Below are positions 46,798 through 57,496 of a stretch of DNA of 64,000 bases, one piece after another. A model generated the notes under the pieces. The model ran no database searches. It was not told where the DNA came from and saw only the letters and a list, made by a program, of their open reading frames with translations. This DNA comes from Actinokineospora inagensis DSM 44258 (GTDB taxonomy: Bacteria; Actinomycetota; Actinomycetes; Mycobacteriales; Pseudonocardiaceae): NCBI RefSeq assembly GCF_000482865.1, contig NZ_AXWW01000022.1, forward strand, positions 1 through 64,000, in the 5' to 3' direction. Both the position numbers and the translations under genes were made by a program. Position 1 is the stretch's first letter, and each line of letters opens with the position of its first letter.

Positions 46798-47058
46798 ATG
46801 ACACTGCTGTGGATCATCGGTGCACTGACCGCACTGGCGCTGCTCACCTGGCGGCTGCGCAAGGCCTCCAGCCTGGTCGACCGCATCCTGACCGAGGAGC
46901 GCGCCGGTGCCGAGCGCGACGTGCGGGTCGAGGAGTACGCCTTGGCCGTCGAGGCCGAGCAGCAGCCGGAGCGGGCGGCCGCCTGGCCGCACCCGCCCCG
47001 GCTGGCCTGGTCGCGCCGCGGCGCGCACCACGGGGCGCACGACCGGCTGGCGGGCTGA
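46798..47058 (+). CDS. Small single-pass membrane protein, unknown function
   Basis: An 86-residue protein begins at ATG 46798 with GAAGAA upstream. The N-terminal transmembrane helix (LLWIIGALTALALLTWRL) is followed by a charged, likely cytoplasmic segment (RILTEERAGAERDVRVEEYALAVEAE) that may form a helix, and then a Pro/His/Arg-rich tail. Codon third positions are strongly GC-biased in this frame, which supports coding. No family was recognised. It is divergent from P450 (2) and convergent with the SnoaL-like gene. Confidence 0.6.
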   Translation: MTLLWIIGALTALALLTWRLRKASSLVDRILTEERAGAERDVRVEEYALAVEAEQQPERAAAWPHPPRLAWSRRGAHHGAHDRLAG

Positions 47059-47269
47059 GGGCCCTGCCGGGTGGGCCGGGCGACCCTGGTGGGGGCTCGC
47101 GGACCGGCCGAGTATGGGACGGACGAGAGGGACGATGACCGGACGCGGTGGGCGCCGCGTCGCGGCCGGGGGCACGAACCCCCGAACCGCAGGTCCCCCG
47201 GTCGGTGGGCGCCGACCGGGGGACCAACCCGCCGAAGCGGGACACCGAAGGAGATAGGTGGGGCGATTG

Positions 47270-47788
47270 TCAGTACGGCTCGCCGAGCGCGGCGCGCAGC
47301 GCGGTGCGATCGATCCAGCCCAGGTGCGCGCTGGCCCGCGCACCGCGGAAGGACCACAGGTGGTGCTGGCGCCAGGTGGCCCGGCGGCCGTGGCGGGGAC
47401 TGGGCGCGAGGTTCGCACCCAGGTAGGTGCCGGTCAGCTCCAGCCGGGTCTCGACCGTGTCGGCCCCGGTGCGCCGGGCGCTGATGATGCGGGCGTAGAT
47501 GTCCGGCATGGCGCGCCGCGCGGCCACCACGGAGAAGCGCAACCCGGCGATTCCGTCGTCGAATACCCGGACGTCGGAGAGATCTCGGATGTCCGGGTGG
47601 GCGAAGGCGTCCAGAATGCCGAAATCGCCCTCGTTCAGCGTTTCCCGGATGAACGCGACGGCGATGTCGACCTGGTCGCCCGCCGGGGCGCGCTGACCCG
47701 GAATGGCGACGACATCGGTTCCGGTGCGGATTCCGACCTGGGTTCCCGTGGTCGCGGTTCCGGTGGACATCCCGGTTGACTCGGTCAT
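47270..47788 (-). CDS. SnoaL-like (NTF2-fold) protein
   Basis: This 172-residue protein has an N-terminal Thr/Gly-rich extension (about 35 residues), then an NTF2-like domain of the SnoaL/ester-cyclase type: VAFIRETLNEGDFGILDAFAHPDI at the start, and FSVVAARRAMPDIYARI with RRTGADTVETRLELTGTYLG forming the sheet. Its start overlaps the stop of the hotdog gene by four bases, so the two are coupled. SnoaL members include polyketide cyclases, but many are uncharacterised. With a thioesterase-fold partner, it may act on an acyl-CoA or small aromatic substrate. The function is not assigned. Confidence 0.75.
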   Translation of the reverse strand: MTESTGMSTGTATTGTQVGIRTGTDVVAIPGQRAPAGDQVDIAVAFIRETLNEGDFGILDAFAHPDIRDLSDVRVFDDGIAGLRFSVVAARRAMPDIYARIISARRTGADTVETRLELTGTYLGANLAPSPRHGRRATWRQHHLWSFRGARASAHLGWIDRTALRAALGEPY

Positions 47789-48339
47789 CGCGGCGCGGGG
47801 AGGGCGACCTCGGCGAGGGCGGCGGCGAGTGCTCTGCGGTGCTCGCGGCGGATGGCGACGGCGCGGTGGCGGGCGTACTCGGCGTCGGTCTCCGGGTGCA
47901 CCGGGCGGACCTGCCGCGGCGCGCCGTCGGCGTCGACGGCCACGAACACCAGGTGCGCCTCGGCCACCCGCACCGGCTCGTCGCCGCCGTGGCAGCGGCG
48001 CGCGCTGACGTACACGCCGACCTCCATCGAGGTGCGGCCGGTGCCCTCGACCTGGGCGAACGCGCTGACGATGTCGCCTGCCCAGACCGGTGCGAAGAAC
48101 GTCATGTCCTCGACCGACGCGGTGACGGCGTGCCCGTCGCAGTGCCGGGCGGCGCTGGCCCAGGCGACGTCGTCGACCAGTTCGAGCACCAGGGTGCCCT
48201 TGCCCGAGCCGAACATGTTCTCGTTGGACCGCCAGACGACGCGGGACAGCTCGCAGCGCGAGGAGCCCATCGTCTTCCCGGTCGGCAGCGGCGGCTGGTC
48301 GGTCCGCTGTGCCCGCGTTGGGATGTCGACAGGGGTCAT
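47785..48339 (-). CDS. Acyl-CoA thioesterase, hotdog fold (ACOT/YciA-like)
   Basis: This 184-residue single hotdog domain has the acyl-CoA hydrolase features SRVVWRSNENMFGSGKGTLVLELVDDVAWASAARHC and SVEDMTFFAPVWAGDIV, the canonical 'thioester-binding' strand and helix. C-terminal residues AYARHRAVAIRREHRRAL are charged. ATG 48339 has GGAG upstream. It would hydrolyse short or medium acyl-CoA esters. It is translationally coupled to the SnoaL-like gene and not linked to the PKS operon. Confidence 0.82.
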   Translation of the reverse strand: MTPVDIPTRAQRTDQPPLPTGKTMGSSRCELSRVVWRSNENMFGSGKGTLVLELVDDVAWASAARHCDGHAVTASVEDMTFFAPVWAGDIVSAFAQVEGTGRTSMEVGVYVSARRCHGGDEPVRVAEAHLVFVAVDADGAPRQVRPVHPETDAEYARHRAVAIRREHRRALAAALAEVALPAPR

Positions 48340-48709
48340 CGGAAGTGTTTCTCCAAGGGGATCTCGGTGACGGCGAAAAGCGAAACCGGGACGGGGACCT
48401 GCGTGGGGGGAGACGCGGGCCAGTCTAAACGATCACTTGGGTGACCCTGGCCAATTTCTCATGATCGGCGGATATCTCCCTGTGTCGGGCGACAAAGTTG
48501 ACTGTGCGTGATCGAACTGGGCCGAAAATGTCGGATAAAGCTCACTCGAAACGGTGATGACGGTCGCGCGGATCGAGTTTTCCCGGTCCGCCGCCGGTCC
48601 AACCTCTGGGTGACCCCCACCCACGGCGGCGCGGACCGGTCGGCGCCCGGTGGCACCGCTCTAGACTGCCCCCGATCCCGCCCTTCCCCCTTGCGAGCGA
48701 GGTTTCCAC
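48340..48709. promoter_or_regulatory. Intergenic region with -10 box for the glycyl-tRNA synthetase gene
   Basis: This 370-bp gap lies between divergent genes. A TAGACT hexamer (48662-48667) is a good actinobacterial -10 box, about 45 bp upstream of the GTG at 48710, but the -35 is not clear. The sequence TGGCACCGC at 48651-48659 looks like a T-box core but overlaps the -10 region and would precede any transcript. Nothing else is recognised. Confidence 0.4.
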
Positions 48710-51688
<2,979 letters not shown>

Positions 51689-51723
51689 TCCGTCCGCCGC
51701 GGCTGAATCCCGATCGTTCCGAG

Positions 51724-51755
51724 ACCCGGTCCAGGTCCACCCTGGACCGGGTTTT
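51724..51755 (+). terminator. Rho-independent terminator after glyQS
   Basis: A perfect 12-bp stem (ACCCGGTCCAGG and its complement), a 5-nt loop (tccac) and a T run (gttttc) lie 36 bp past the glyQS stop. This is a textbook intrinsic terminator. Confidence 0.9.
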
Positions 51756-52245
51756 CTCGTCCGCACGGTCGGTCTTATTCCGCAACTGACTTGATCATTG
51801 CCGGGACATTCGGCCACCGCGAAGTATGTGCGCGCCAACGGTTGTCGCTTTTCGGCGGGCGCGGCAACCGGCGGTTAGCCGCGGCGGCACTGGTTGGTCG
51901 GTGGCCGAATTGGGTCGCCGCACCGATCCGGAGCGGGCCGCCGGTCGGGCAATGGTCTGCCGGTCCCGGTCGGCTCATCGGGGCTGAACGGAGGTAATCG
52001 GCCACCGGCGGACCGGGATTGCCCACCGTCCACCGCCGCCCGGATTGCCCGGACCCCGCGATTCGTATGGTGTGCGCCGCGGGCCCGGCGCCGGTGGCCG
52101 TGCGCAGGAAAGCGCCGCCGCCGACCGGACACCCGCCGCTCGAAATCCCCGGCCGACCGGCGGATATGGCCGTCGCGCACCCGCTTTCGCCGAACCGCCG
52201 CGCCGCCTCCGCCGACACGGGTGGCATTACCCGGTGGGCTCCTAT
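51756..52245. other. Noncoding region upstream of lsr2
   Basis: There are about 490 bp between the glyQS terminator and the lsr2 promoter. Short open frames exist on both strands, but none has a ribosome-binding site or codon bias. No RNA structure or repeat is recognised. Confidence 0.5.
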
Positions 52246-52274
52246 TTGAAGAAGCCAAGGTGAGCGGGTAGCCT
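52246..52274 (+). promoter_or_regulatory. lsr2 promoter
   Basis: -35 TTGAAG (52246-52251), a 17-bp spacer, and -10 TAGCCT (52269-52274). The leader to ATG 52336 would be about 55 nt. Confidence 0.55.
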
Positions 52275-52335
52275 TCACGCCAAGTGGGGAGCTGTTTTGA
52301 ATTCCCGTGACACCCCGTGTGCAGTGAGGTGCCCT

Positions 52336-52734
52336 ATGGCTCAGAAGACCATCGTCCAGCTTTACGACGACCTCGACGGCTCGGCGGGCGACGACATCCG
52401 CCCGGTCGAATTCAGCCTCGACGGCGCGAACTACGAGATCGACCTGAATGAGGCCAACGCGACCCGGTTGCGCGACCAGTTGGCCGAGTTCGTCGCCGCC
52501 GCCCGGCGGACCGGCGGCCGCGTGAAGCGGCACACCGCCCCTTCGGCGAAGCCCGCGGGCGACACCCGTTCCAAGGAGCAGACCAAGGCGATTCGGGATT
52601 GGGCGCGGCAGAACGGCCACGACATCTCCGAACGCGGCCGCATCCCGTCCGCCGTGGTGGAAGCCTTCGAGGAGGCGCACACGGTGAAGGCCAAGGGCAA
52701 CGGCAAGGTCAAGAAGGCCGCCTTCTCCGGCTGA
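52336..52734 (+). CDS. lsr2: Lsr2 nucleoid-associated protein
   Basis: This 132-residue xenogeneic silencer coats AT-rich DNA. The start ATG 52336 gives the conserved MAQKTIVQLYDDLDGS opening; the ATG-like codon 39 bp upstream is not needed. Residues 1-60 form the dimerisation domain. The C-terminal domain has the IRDWARQNGHDISERGRIPS block with the RGR minor-groove clamp. It is about 20 residues longer than mycobacterial Lsr2 because of a linker and a Lys/Gly tail (KAKGNGKVKKAAFSG). It is monocistronic between a clear promoter and a clear terminator. The AT-richer elements in this window would be natural targets. Confidence 0.96.
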   Translation: MAQKTIVQLYDDLDGSAGDDIRPVEFSLDGANYEIDLNEANATRLRDQLAEFVAAARRTGGRVKRHTAPSAKPAGDTRSKEQTKAIRDWARQNGHDISERGRIPSAVVEAFEEAHTVKAKGNGKVKKAAFSG

Positions 52735-52767
52735 CCCCCGCCTACCGGCCCCTCGGGCCACCGGGAC

Positions 52768-52798
52768 GGACCGCGGCGGGCATTCCCCGCCGCGGTCC
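52768..52798 (+). terminator. lsr2 terminator hairpin
   Basis: A perfect 13-bp GC stem (GGACCGCGGCGGG and its complement) with loop cattc lies 34 bp after the lsr2 stop. There is no T run, as is common in actinomycetes. It may also stop the convergent gene at 53052. The remaining bases to 53051 show nothing else. Confidence 0.75.
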
Positions 52799-53051
52799 CG
52801 CGCTATCCAGCCCCTGTTGCCCGCCGGGTCCTGGCCTGGAATTCCCGACGTTCCCACCCTGTTTCCGGCGGCAGGCCGGAAGCTGCCGGTCGGCCGCTTC
52901 TTGGCTGAGATCGACCCGCGCTCGAAATCCGAGCCCGAAATCCATGCCCGGACAGCCCGGTCCCGACCCCGATGCCTGCCTGGGCTCCGGTGAACCCGGG
53001 TCACGGCACACGGGTTCCCGTGGGCCCGGACGCGGTCGCCCGGGTAATTCG

Positions 53052-53399
53052 TCAGAAGCTGACGCCGCCGTGGATGTCGCGGGCCTGGAGGACCTTGCCG
53101 CTGACGTTGCCGGTGATCTGGTTCACCACGCCACCCTGGTCGGCGTGCAGACGGGCGGCGTCGACGGCCCACTGGTCACGCAGGCGTTCGGCGAAGTCGG
53201 GGTCGGCTCGTTCGGCCGTTTCCAGCTCGGTGGCCAGTGCGGTCACCTCGGTCGATCCCGGGTCCTTGCCGTCGGCGGCGACCAGCACCGCGGCGGCGTC
53301 CGCCTTGCGGCCGAGCTTGGCTTTCACCAGCTCGTACAACGCCCCGACCGACTTCCCCGCCACCGCCGCCGCGATCGACACCATTACCGGCTCGGGCAT
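53052..53399 (-). CDS. Small protein with Bell-like N-domain and C-terminal RHIM/BASS-like amyloid motif
   Basis: A 115-residue protein starts at ATG 53399 behind GGAGGGG, an optimal ribosome-binding site; a longer reading frame upstream lacks one. Residues 1-25 are a hydrophobic/amphipathic segment (VMVSIAAAVAGKSVGALYEL) typical of the alpha-helical 'Bell' domains of bacterial cell-death effectors. The middle is a charged helical region (TELETAERADPDFAERLRDQ). The last 25 residues contain GNVSGKVLQARDIHGG, which follows the G-x-V-x-G-x-x-x-Q-A-x-x-I-x-G pattern of RHIM-related bacterial amyloid signalling motifs. In known systems such motifs let an NLR template the effector into amyloid and trigger membrane toxicity. 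No NLR partner lies in this window. The family call is from memory of the pattern, not from a search. Confidence 0.7.
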   Translation of the reverse strand: MPEPVMVSIAAAVAGKSVGALYELVKAKLGRKADAAAVLVAADGKDPGSTEVTALATELETAERADPDFAERLRDQWAVDAARLHADQGGVVNQITGNVSGKVLQARDIHGGVSF

Positions 53400-54811
53400 C
53401 CCAACCCCTCCTTCACCTGGACCGTTCTCCCCACGGTACGACGTCTCCAGCATGCCGCACACCGCCAACCCGGCCGCTCCCCAGTGGACTGACCGCACCG
53501 GGTCAATTGCGCCACCGCCGCCACCCCATTCGCGGGTTTCCGGACTGCTATCCGCTCACCAAGATCCACCTCCGCCCGGATTCCGGCCGCCCGCCGCCGT
53601 GACTGATATCCCCTGCCGGGGGCGAGGTGGGTTATCCACCGCCCGCACCCCGCCGGCGCCTCTCCGCCCCGCCCCCTCGGCCGGTTTGTGAAACTCGCGC
53701 CCCGGGTATCCGCGCCCCCCACGTCGGCCGATTCCCACCACCTAACCCCTTCCGCTCACCCCGCCCCCGGGTCTACACCGGACACCGGGTGGCGGAACTC
53801 ACTCGATAGGCCTATCGGCGCAATCACCCCGCCGCGCTTCCGACCCAACCGGCCTTCACCCGGTGCTCACACCGAGCGCGGAACGCCGCAAATTCCGCGC
53901 ATCCCCGCCCCTCGCCTCCTTACCTCGGCGGCCGCATCCGGCACTCCCTTCGAAATCGGCGGCCCGGTTCACCCGGACCCCGCCGGACGGATCGTTCACA
54001 CCCACTCATGTTTACCTCTAGGCGCCGGACCGGGCCGTTGTCCCCTAGTGGCCCACCGGCGAACACCACCCATTGCGCACCCCGCCCGCTGCCACCCACC
54101 CGGGACACCGCCCGCCCAACTCGTCTTTAACCGGTTTGGCCTAGACCAGTCCGGGCTCGCCCGCCTGCCTCATTTCGCGGCCCCGCGCCCTTCGAATACC
54201 GCCCTAGCCCCCTGGACCTGGTGCGGGCCGAGGTCCGCATCACGCCCGGAAGACAAACCGGGCTGTAGTCCAGTTCGCCAGACCCCACCCACCCGCAGCC
54301 ACCGTGTTTCGACCCGGGGCACGTCGAACTCGCAGACCACGCACCTGGTGTGCTCGCCTCTCGCCTCTCGCCTCTCGCCTCTCGCCACCCGAACAGCCGC
54401 CGTCGCCACCTGGCACCCACATAGCCGCTAGCGTCACCGCCACCTGGCATCCGAATAGCCGTTGTCGCCACCCGGCACCCGCCACCCGAATAGCCGGACA
54501 TGCCGCTCGACCAGCCGCTGCGCACCGCTCGACCAGCCGCCACCACTCGACCAGCCGCCACCTGCCGCTCGAACTGTCGGACATGCCGCTCGACCAGCCG
54601 TCACCCGTCGCTCGGATAGCCGGACATGCTGCGCGGACAGTCGGACATACCGCGCCACCGTGACCGACACTCGCGCCACCGGACTGGTCCCGCCCCATGC
54701 GCGTCACCGTTCTGTGGCAACGGCTTCGCCTGGCCGGATCATCAGTTCTCGACTCGCGACCGTTCAGTTGGTCGAGCGGCGAGGCACGGTGATCGAGGCC
54801 GGGCCGGGCCA
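53400..54811. other. 1.4-kb gene-free region
   Basis: No frame on either strand has a ribosome-binding site, codon bias or a recognisable product, although several long open frames exist because stop codons are rare in GC-rich DNA. It contains a perfect CGATAGG/CCTATCG palindrome (53804-53817) and, from 54353, simple and degenerate repeats. It may be decayed or intergenic filler separating the amyloid-motif gene from P450 (3). Confidence 0.6.
54353..54660. repeat. Simple CTCGCCT array followed by degenerate tandem repeats
   Basis: CTCGCCT is repeated five times at 54353-54387, the last copy imperfect. From there to about 54660, fragments such as atagccggacatg, ctcgaccagccgccac and gccacctggcaccc recur irregularly, giving a degenerate minisatellite-like tract. 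It is noncoding in all frames as far as can be judged. Confidence 0.75.
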
Positions 54812-55969
54812 CTAGCCCAAGTGGACGGGGAGCGCGGCCAGGCGCCAGGTGCCCGGGTCGGGGGTGGGCACGAACGGCTCGGTTGGGGTGATGGTGGGGA
54901 AGCGGTGTAAGAGGGCGGTGAGGGCGATTTCGGTTTGGGCCTTGGCGAGGGGCGCGCCGAGGCAGAAGTGGGGGCCGTGGGAGAAGCCGAGGTGGGCGGG
55001 GCTGCCCAGCGGGCGGGTGATGTCGAGTTGGTCGGGGTTGGCGAAGGCTCGCGGGTCTCGGTTGGCGGCGGCGATCGAGACGGTCATGGCGGCGCCCCGG
55101 GGGATCACGACGTCGTCGATGGGGACGTCTTCGGTGGCGTATCGGGGGGTGGTGAGCAGTTGGGGGCCGCACCAGCGCATGAGTTCCTCCACGGCGTTCG
55201 GGGCGAGGGCGGGGTTCTCGCGGAGCAGGGCGAGTTGGTCGGGGTGGGCCAGCAGCGCGGCGACACTGTTGGCGATCAGGTTGGTGGGGGTTTGGCCCGC
55301 CAGGAGTAGGTGCCAGACCAGGGTCACCAGTTCCACCTCGGTCAGCGGGCCGTCGACCAGCAGGGACAGGATGCCGTCGTCCGGGGTGGCGCGGGCGGCG
55401 GCGACGGCGGTCTCGGCGCTGGCCAGGATGTCCGGGATGGCGGCGATGAAGCCCGAGCCGAACCCGGCGGCCACCGCCGCCCCGTACCCGCGCCACCGGG
55501 GGCGGTCGGATTCCGGGATGCCGACCAGTTCGCAGATGACCTCCATCGGCAGCGGACCCGCGAACTCGCGCAGCAGGTCGGTGCTTCCGCCCAGCGGCGC
55601 CAGCAACCGGTCGACGATCAGGTCGAGGGCCGGTCGTAACCGCTCGGTGCGGCGGGCGGTGAAGGCGGGGGCGACCGCGCTACGGAGGTGGGCGTGTTCG
55701 GGGCCGTCCATCTCGGCCATCGTGTGCAGGTAGCGGGCGCAGTGCTCGGGGATGCCCGGCGGGCGCAGGAAGCTGGCCTCGCTGAGCTCGAACCTGGGAT
55801 CGGCCAGCACGGCCCGCGCGTGCTCGTGCCGGGTCACCGCCCACAGCGCCGGCATTCCGGGGCCGACCAGTCGCACGACCGGTGATTGGGCGCTGACCCG
55901 CGCGTACGCCGTGAACGGATCGGCCAGCACGGCGGGATCGATGACGGGGAGTTCGGGGATGGTGCGCAC
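54812..55969 (-). CDS. Cytochrome P450 (3) with atypical I-helix
   Basis: About 385 residues from GTG 55969, chosen because GGAGA lies 5 bases upstream and the protein then opens RTIPELPVIDPAVLADPF, a usual P450 beginning; a TTG 39 bp earlier is the alternative. The heme motif is FSHGPHFCLGAPLAKAQ (Cys336) and ExxR is in EELMRW. The I-helix reads LLAGQTPTNLIAN where the family norm is AG(x)(E/D)TT: the acidic residue and the first Thr of the proton-relay are replaced by Thr-Pro, so oxygen activation may be altered. It is divergently transcribed from the TetR gene, which probably controls it. The substrate is unknown. Confidence 0.92.
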   Translation of the reverse strand: MRTIPELPVIDPAVLADPFTAYARVSAQSPVVRLVGPGMPALWAVTRHEHARAVLADPRFELSEASFLRPPGIPEHCARYLHTMAEMDGPEHAHLRSAVAPAFTARRTERLRPALDLIVDRLLAPLGGSTDLLREFAGPLPMEVICELVGIPESDRPRWRGYGAAVAAGFGSGFIAAIPDILASAETAVAAARATPDDGILSLLVDGPLTEVELVTLVWHLLLAGQTPTNLIANSVAALLAHPDQLALLRENPALAPNAVEELMRWCGPQLLTTPRYATEDVPIDDVVIPRGAAMTVSIAAANRDPRAFANPDQLDITRPLGSPAHLGFSHGPHFCLGAPLAKAQTEIALTALLHRFPTITPTEPFVPTPDPGTWRLAALPVHLG

Positions 55970-56012
55970 TGCTGTCTCCAAGGCCTCTGGTGATACGAGA
56001 TGTTCCAATCAC

Positions 56013-56025
56013 ATGATGCCATCAT
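56013..56025. promoter_or_regulatory. ATGATG-C-CATCAT palindrome, candidate TetR operator
   Basis: A perfect 13-bp palindrome lies in the 111-bp gap between divergent P450 (3) (start 55969) and the TetR regulator (start 56081). Its location between a TetR gene and its likely target is the usual place for an autoregulatory operator. No second copy was noticed nearby. Confidence 0.5.
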
Positions 56026-56080
56026 CTGGATGAGTCGGTGTCGAGGTTCGCCGGATCGGGTAACGGCGGAGAATGGACGC

Positions 56081-57109
56081 GTGGTGGATCGGCTGAACAG
56101 GGCGCAGGCGCAGGCGCGGAACCGGGAGCGGGTGCTCGACGCCGCCCGAGCGGAGTTCCGCGACCAGGGGTACCGCGACGCCAAGATCGACGGGATCGCG
56201 GCGCGGGCCGGGCTGACCAGGGGCGCCGTCTACTCGAACTTCCCGGGGAAGCAGGCGCTCTACCTGGAGGTGCTCGCGGACCGGGCGGCCCGTGCGACCG
56301 GGTCGCCGATGGCCACCGTGGGGGACACGCTCCGGTCGGCGGTCGGTGGGTTCGCTCGGGCCTGGGTCGTCGACCCGGCCGTGTCGCCGCTGGTGTCGGA
56401 GATCATCGACGACCAGGCGGTGCTGCTGCCCTACGCACGGCTGTTGAAGTTGACCGGGTTGCTCCTGGCGGCGGCGATGGAGGAACTCGACCGGCCGCAG
56501 TCGCCGCCGGGCGCGCCACCCGCGCGTCGGGTGCGACAGGCCCAGGCGATCCTGACCGTGCTGCACGGCGCTTCCCACTTGGAAGCGTCCGGGTTCGTCG
56601 AGGCGTTCGACGTCGTCAGCGCGTGTGAGCAGTTGGCGGACCTGGCCATCAACGACTGGTGGGCCTACCCGTACAGCACGGCCGCCGCGCGGCAGGTGGA
56701 TGAGCCTTGGCGGGCAACGGAAGCGGTCGACCTTGTCACCGGGGAAGCCGCGTCGATCGGGGACGGTGTGGTCGCGATCCTTGGCACCCACCGCGTGATG
56801 GCGGTGGAAGAGGTGCTGCGGTTGGGCCTACCCGCGACGGTTGTGGTGGTGACGAACCGGCCCGAGGAACTGCACCCGCTGGTCCGGTTGGTGGTCACGG
56901 AGGTCGCGGTGTGCCTGCGGCAGTCGTTCGCGGTTCTACCGGCGCTGCGGGTGGTGTGCGACAACTCGATCGCCGCGGCGGCCGGGCTGACCGCGGTGAG
57001 CGACGCGACCGAGGCGGCGGTGCGGGTGGCCGGTGGTCGGGTCGTGGTGCGGGCGGACGGTGTCGGCGCGTGCCACGCGGTGTGCGCGCCGGAGTTCGTG
57101 AATTCCTGA
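56081..57109 (+). CDS. TetR-family regulator with a long C-terminal extension
   Basis: About 342 residues from GTG 56081 (GGAGA eight bases upstream); earlier in-frame starts would run into the P450 promoter region. The HTH region is RVLDAARAEFRDQGYRDAKIDGIAARAGLTRGAVYSNFPGKQALY, a standard TetR_N domain with its recognition helix. Residues about 75-215 form the usual ligand domain. A further roughly 125 residues follow (from VTGEAASIGDGVVAIL to CAPEFVNS), rich in beta-branched residues. Typical TetR proteins stop near 200-230, so this is a fused extra domain. It probably represses P450 (3) and itself. The extra domain is not recognised. Confidence 0.9.
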   Translation: MVDRLNRAQAQARNRERVLDAARAEFRDQGYRDAKIDGIAARAGLTRGAVYSNFPGKQALYLEVLADRAARATGSPMATVGDTLRSAVGGFARAWVVDPAVSPLVSEIIDDQAVLLPYARLLKLTGLLLAAAMEELDRPQSPPGAPPARRVRQAQAILTVLHGASHLEASGFVEAFDVVSACEQLADLAINDWWAYPYSTAAARQVDEPWRATEAVDLVTGEAASIGDGVVAILGTHRVMAVEEVLRLGLPATVVVVTNRPEELHPLVRLVVTEVAVCLRQSFAVLPALRVVCDNSIAAAAGLTAVSDATEAAVRVAGGRVVVRADGVGACHAVCAPEFVNS

Positions 57110-57118
57110 CCCGGCGGC

Positions 57119-57155
57119 CCGGGTTCCGCCCGTGTGCTGACCCCGCGGAACCCGG
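57119..57155. terminator. Bidirectional hairpin between TetR gene and micropeptide gene
   Basis: An 11-bp perfect stem (CCGGGTTCCGC and its complement GCGGAACCCGG) with a 15-nt loop starts 10 bp after the TetR stop and 13 bp beyond the convergent micropeptide stop. Confidence 0.7.
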
Positions 57156-57167
57156 ACCGGTCACCGA

Positions 57168-57263
57168 TCAGAGGGGCAGGGGCAGGCTGTGCACGAGGTT
57201 GCGGACGGTGTCGAGCAGGCCGGAAACGAGGCCGAGGACCGTGTCGAGAAGGCCACTCAACAT
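57168..57263 (-). CDS. 31-residue amphipathic peptide, unknown function
   Basis: ATG 57263 is preceded by AAAGGAG at ideal spacing (GGAG six bases from the start), so the frame is very likely translated. The peptide contains an internal repeat: SGLLDTVLGLV followed by SGLLDTVRNLV, then a HSLPLPL tail. Plotted as a helix, the Leu/Val residues fall on one face, resembling phenol-soluble-modulin-like or small membrane-active peptides. There is no signal peptide and no cysteine. It is monocistronic, with a hairpin terminator behind it and twin palindromes 105-150 bp upstream. A toxin, signalling peptide or spore/surface peptide are all possible; none is proven. Confidence 0.65.
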   Translation of the reverse strand: MLSGLLDTVLGLVSGLLDTVRNLVHSLPLPL

Positions 57264-57367
57264 GATGTGCTCCTTTGCTTCGACCCAATCGGAGCGGACA
57301 ACTCCGACACCGTTGTTTGTACGGTTCGGACGGTGCCCACCGCGAGCATCTCCCCACTATGGAGTGA

Positions 57368-57415
57368 CACTCGATCGAGTGGTTTTTGGGAATTCGACTT
57401 GCCCTCGATCGAGGG
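57368..57415. promoter_or_regulatory. Twin 14-bp palindromes with shared CTCGATCGAG core
   Basis: CACTCGATCGAGTG (57368-57381) and CCCTCGATCGAGGG (57402-57415) are both perfect palindromes, 34 bp centre to centre (about three helix turns), in the 233-bp gap between AlkB and the micropeptide gene. A half-similar CTCGATTGTGGAG follows about 30 bp later. The arrangement fits cooperative binding of a dimeric regulator upstream of the micpropeptide promoter. Confidence 0.6.
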
Positions 57416-57496
57416 AAGCCACGCTCACCTGCGGTTTGTTTGAAACTGACAGATGCTCGATTGTGGAGTGTTCCAACCCGGCCGATACGTTGCGCG

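Noticed and set aside
48651-48667. T-box riboswitch core (TGGCACCGC) before the glycyl-tRNA synthetase
   Set aside because: It overlaps the likely -10 box TAGACT, so it would not be transcribed. No stem I or specifier loop is apparent, and the base pairing would not suit a tRNA-Gly with the usual discriminator.
53688-54431. 247-codon open frame on the plus strand
   Set aside because: There is no ribosome-binding site or codon bias, the composition is Pro/Arg/Ser-rich as expected from random GC-rich DNA, and it runs into simple repeats.
55970-56008. TTG at 56008 as start of P450 (3)
   Set aside because: GTG 55969 has a clear GGAGA at proper spacing and gives a typical P450 N-terminus. The TTG has no such site.
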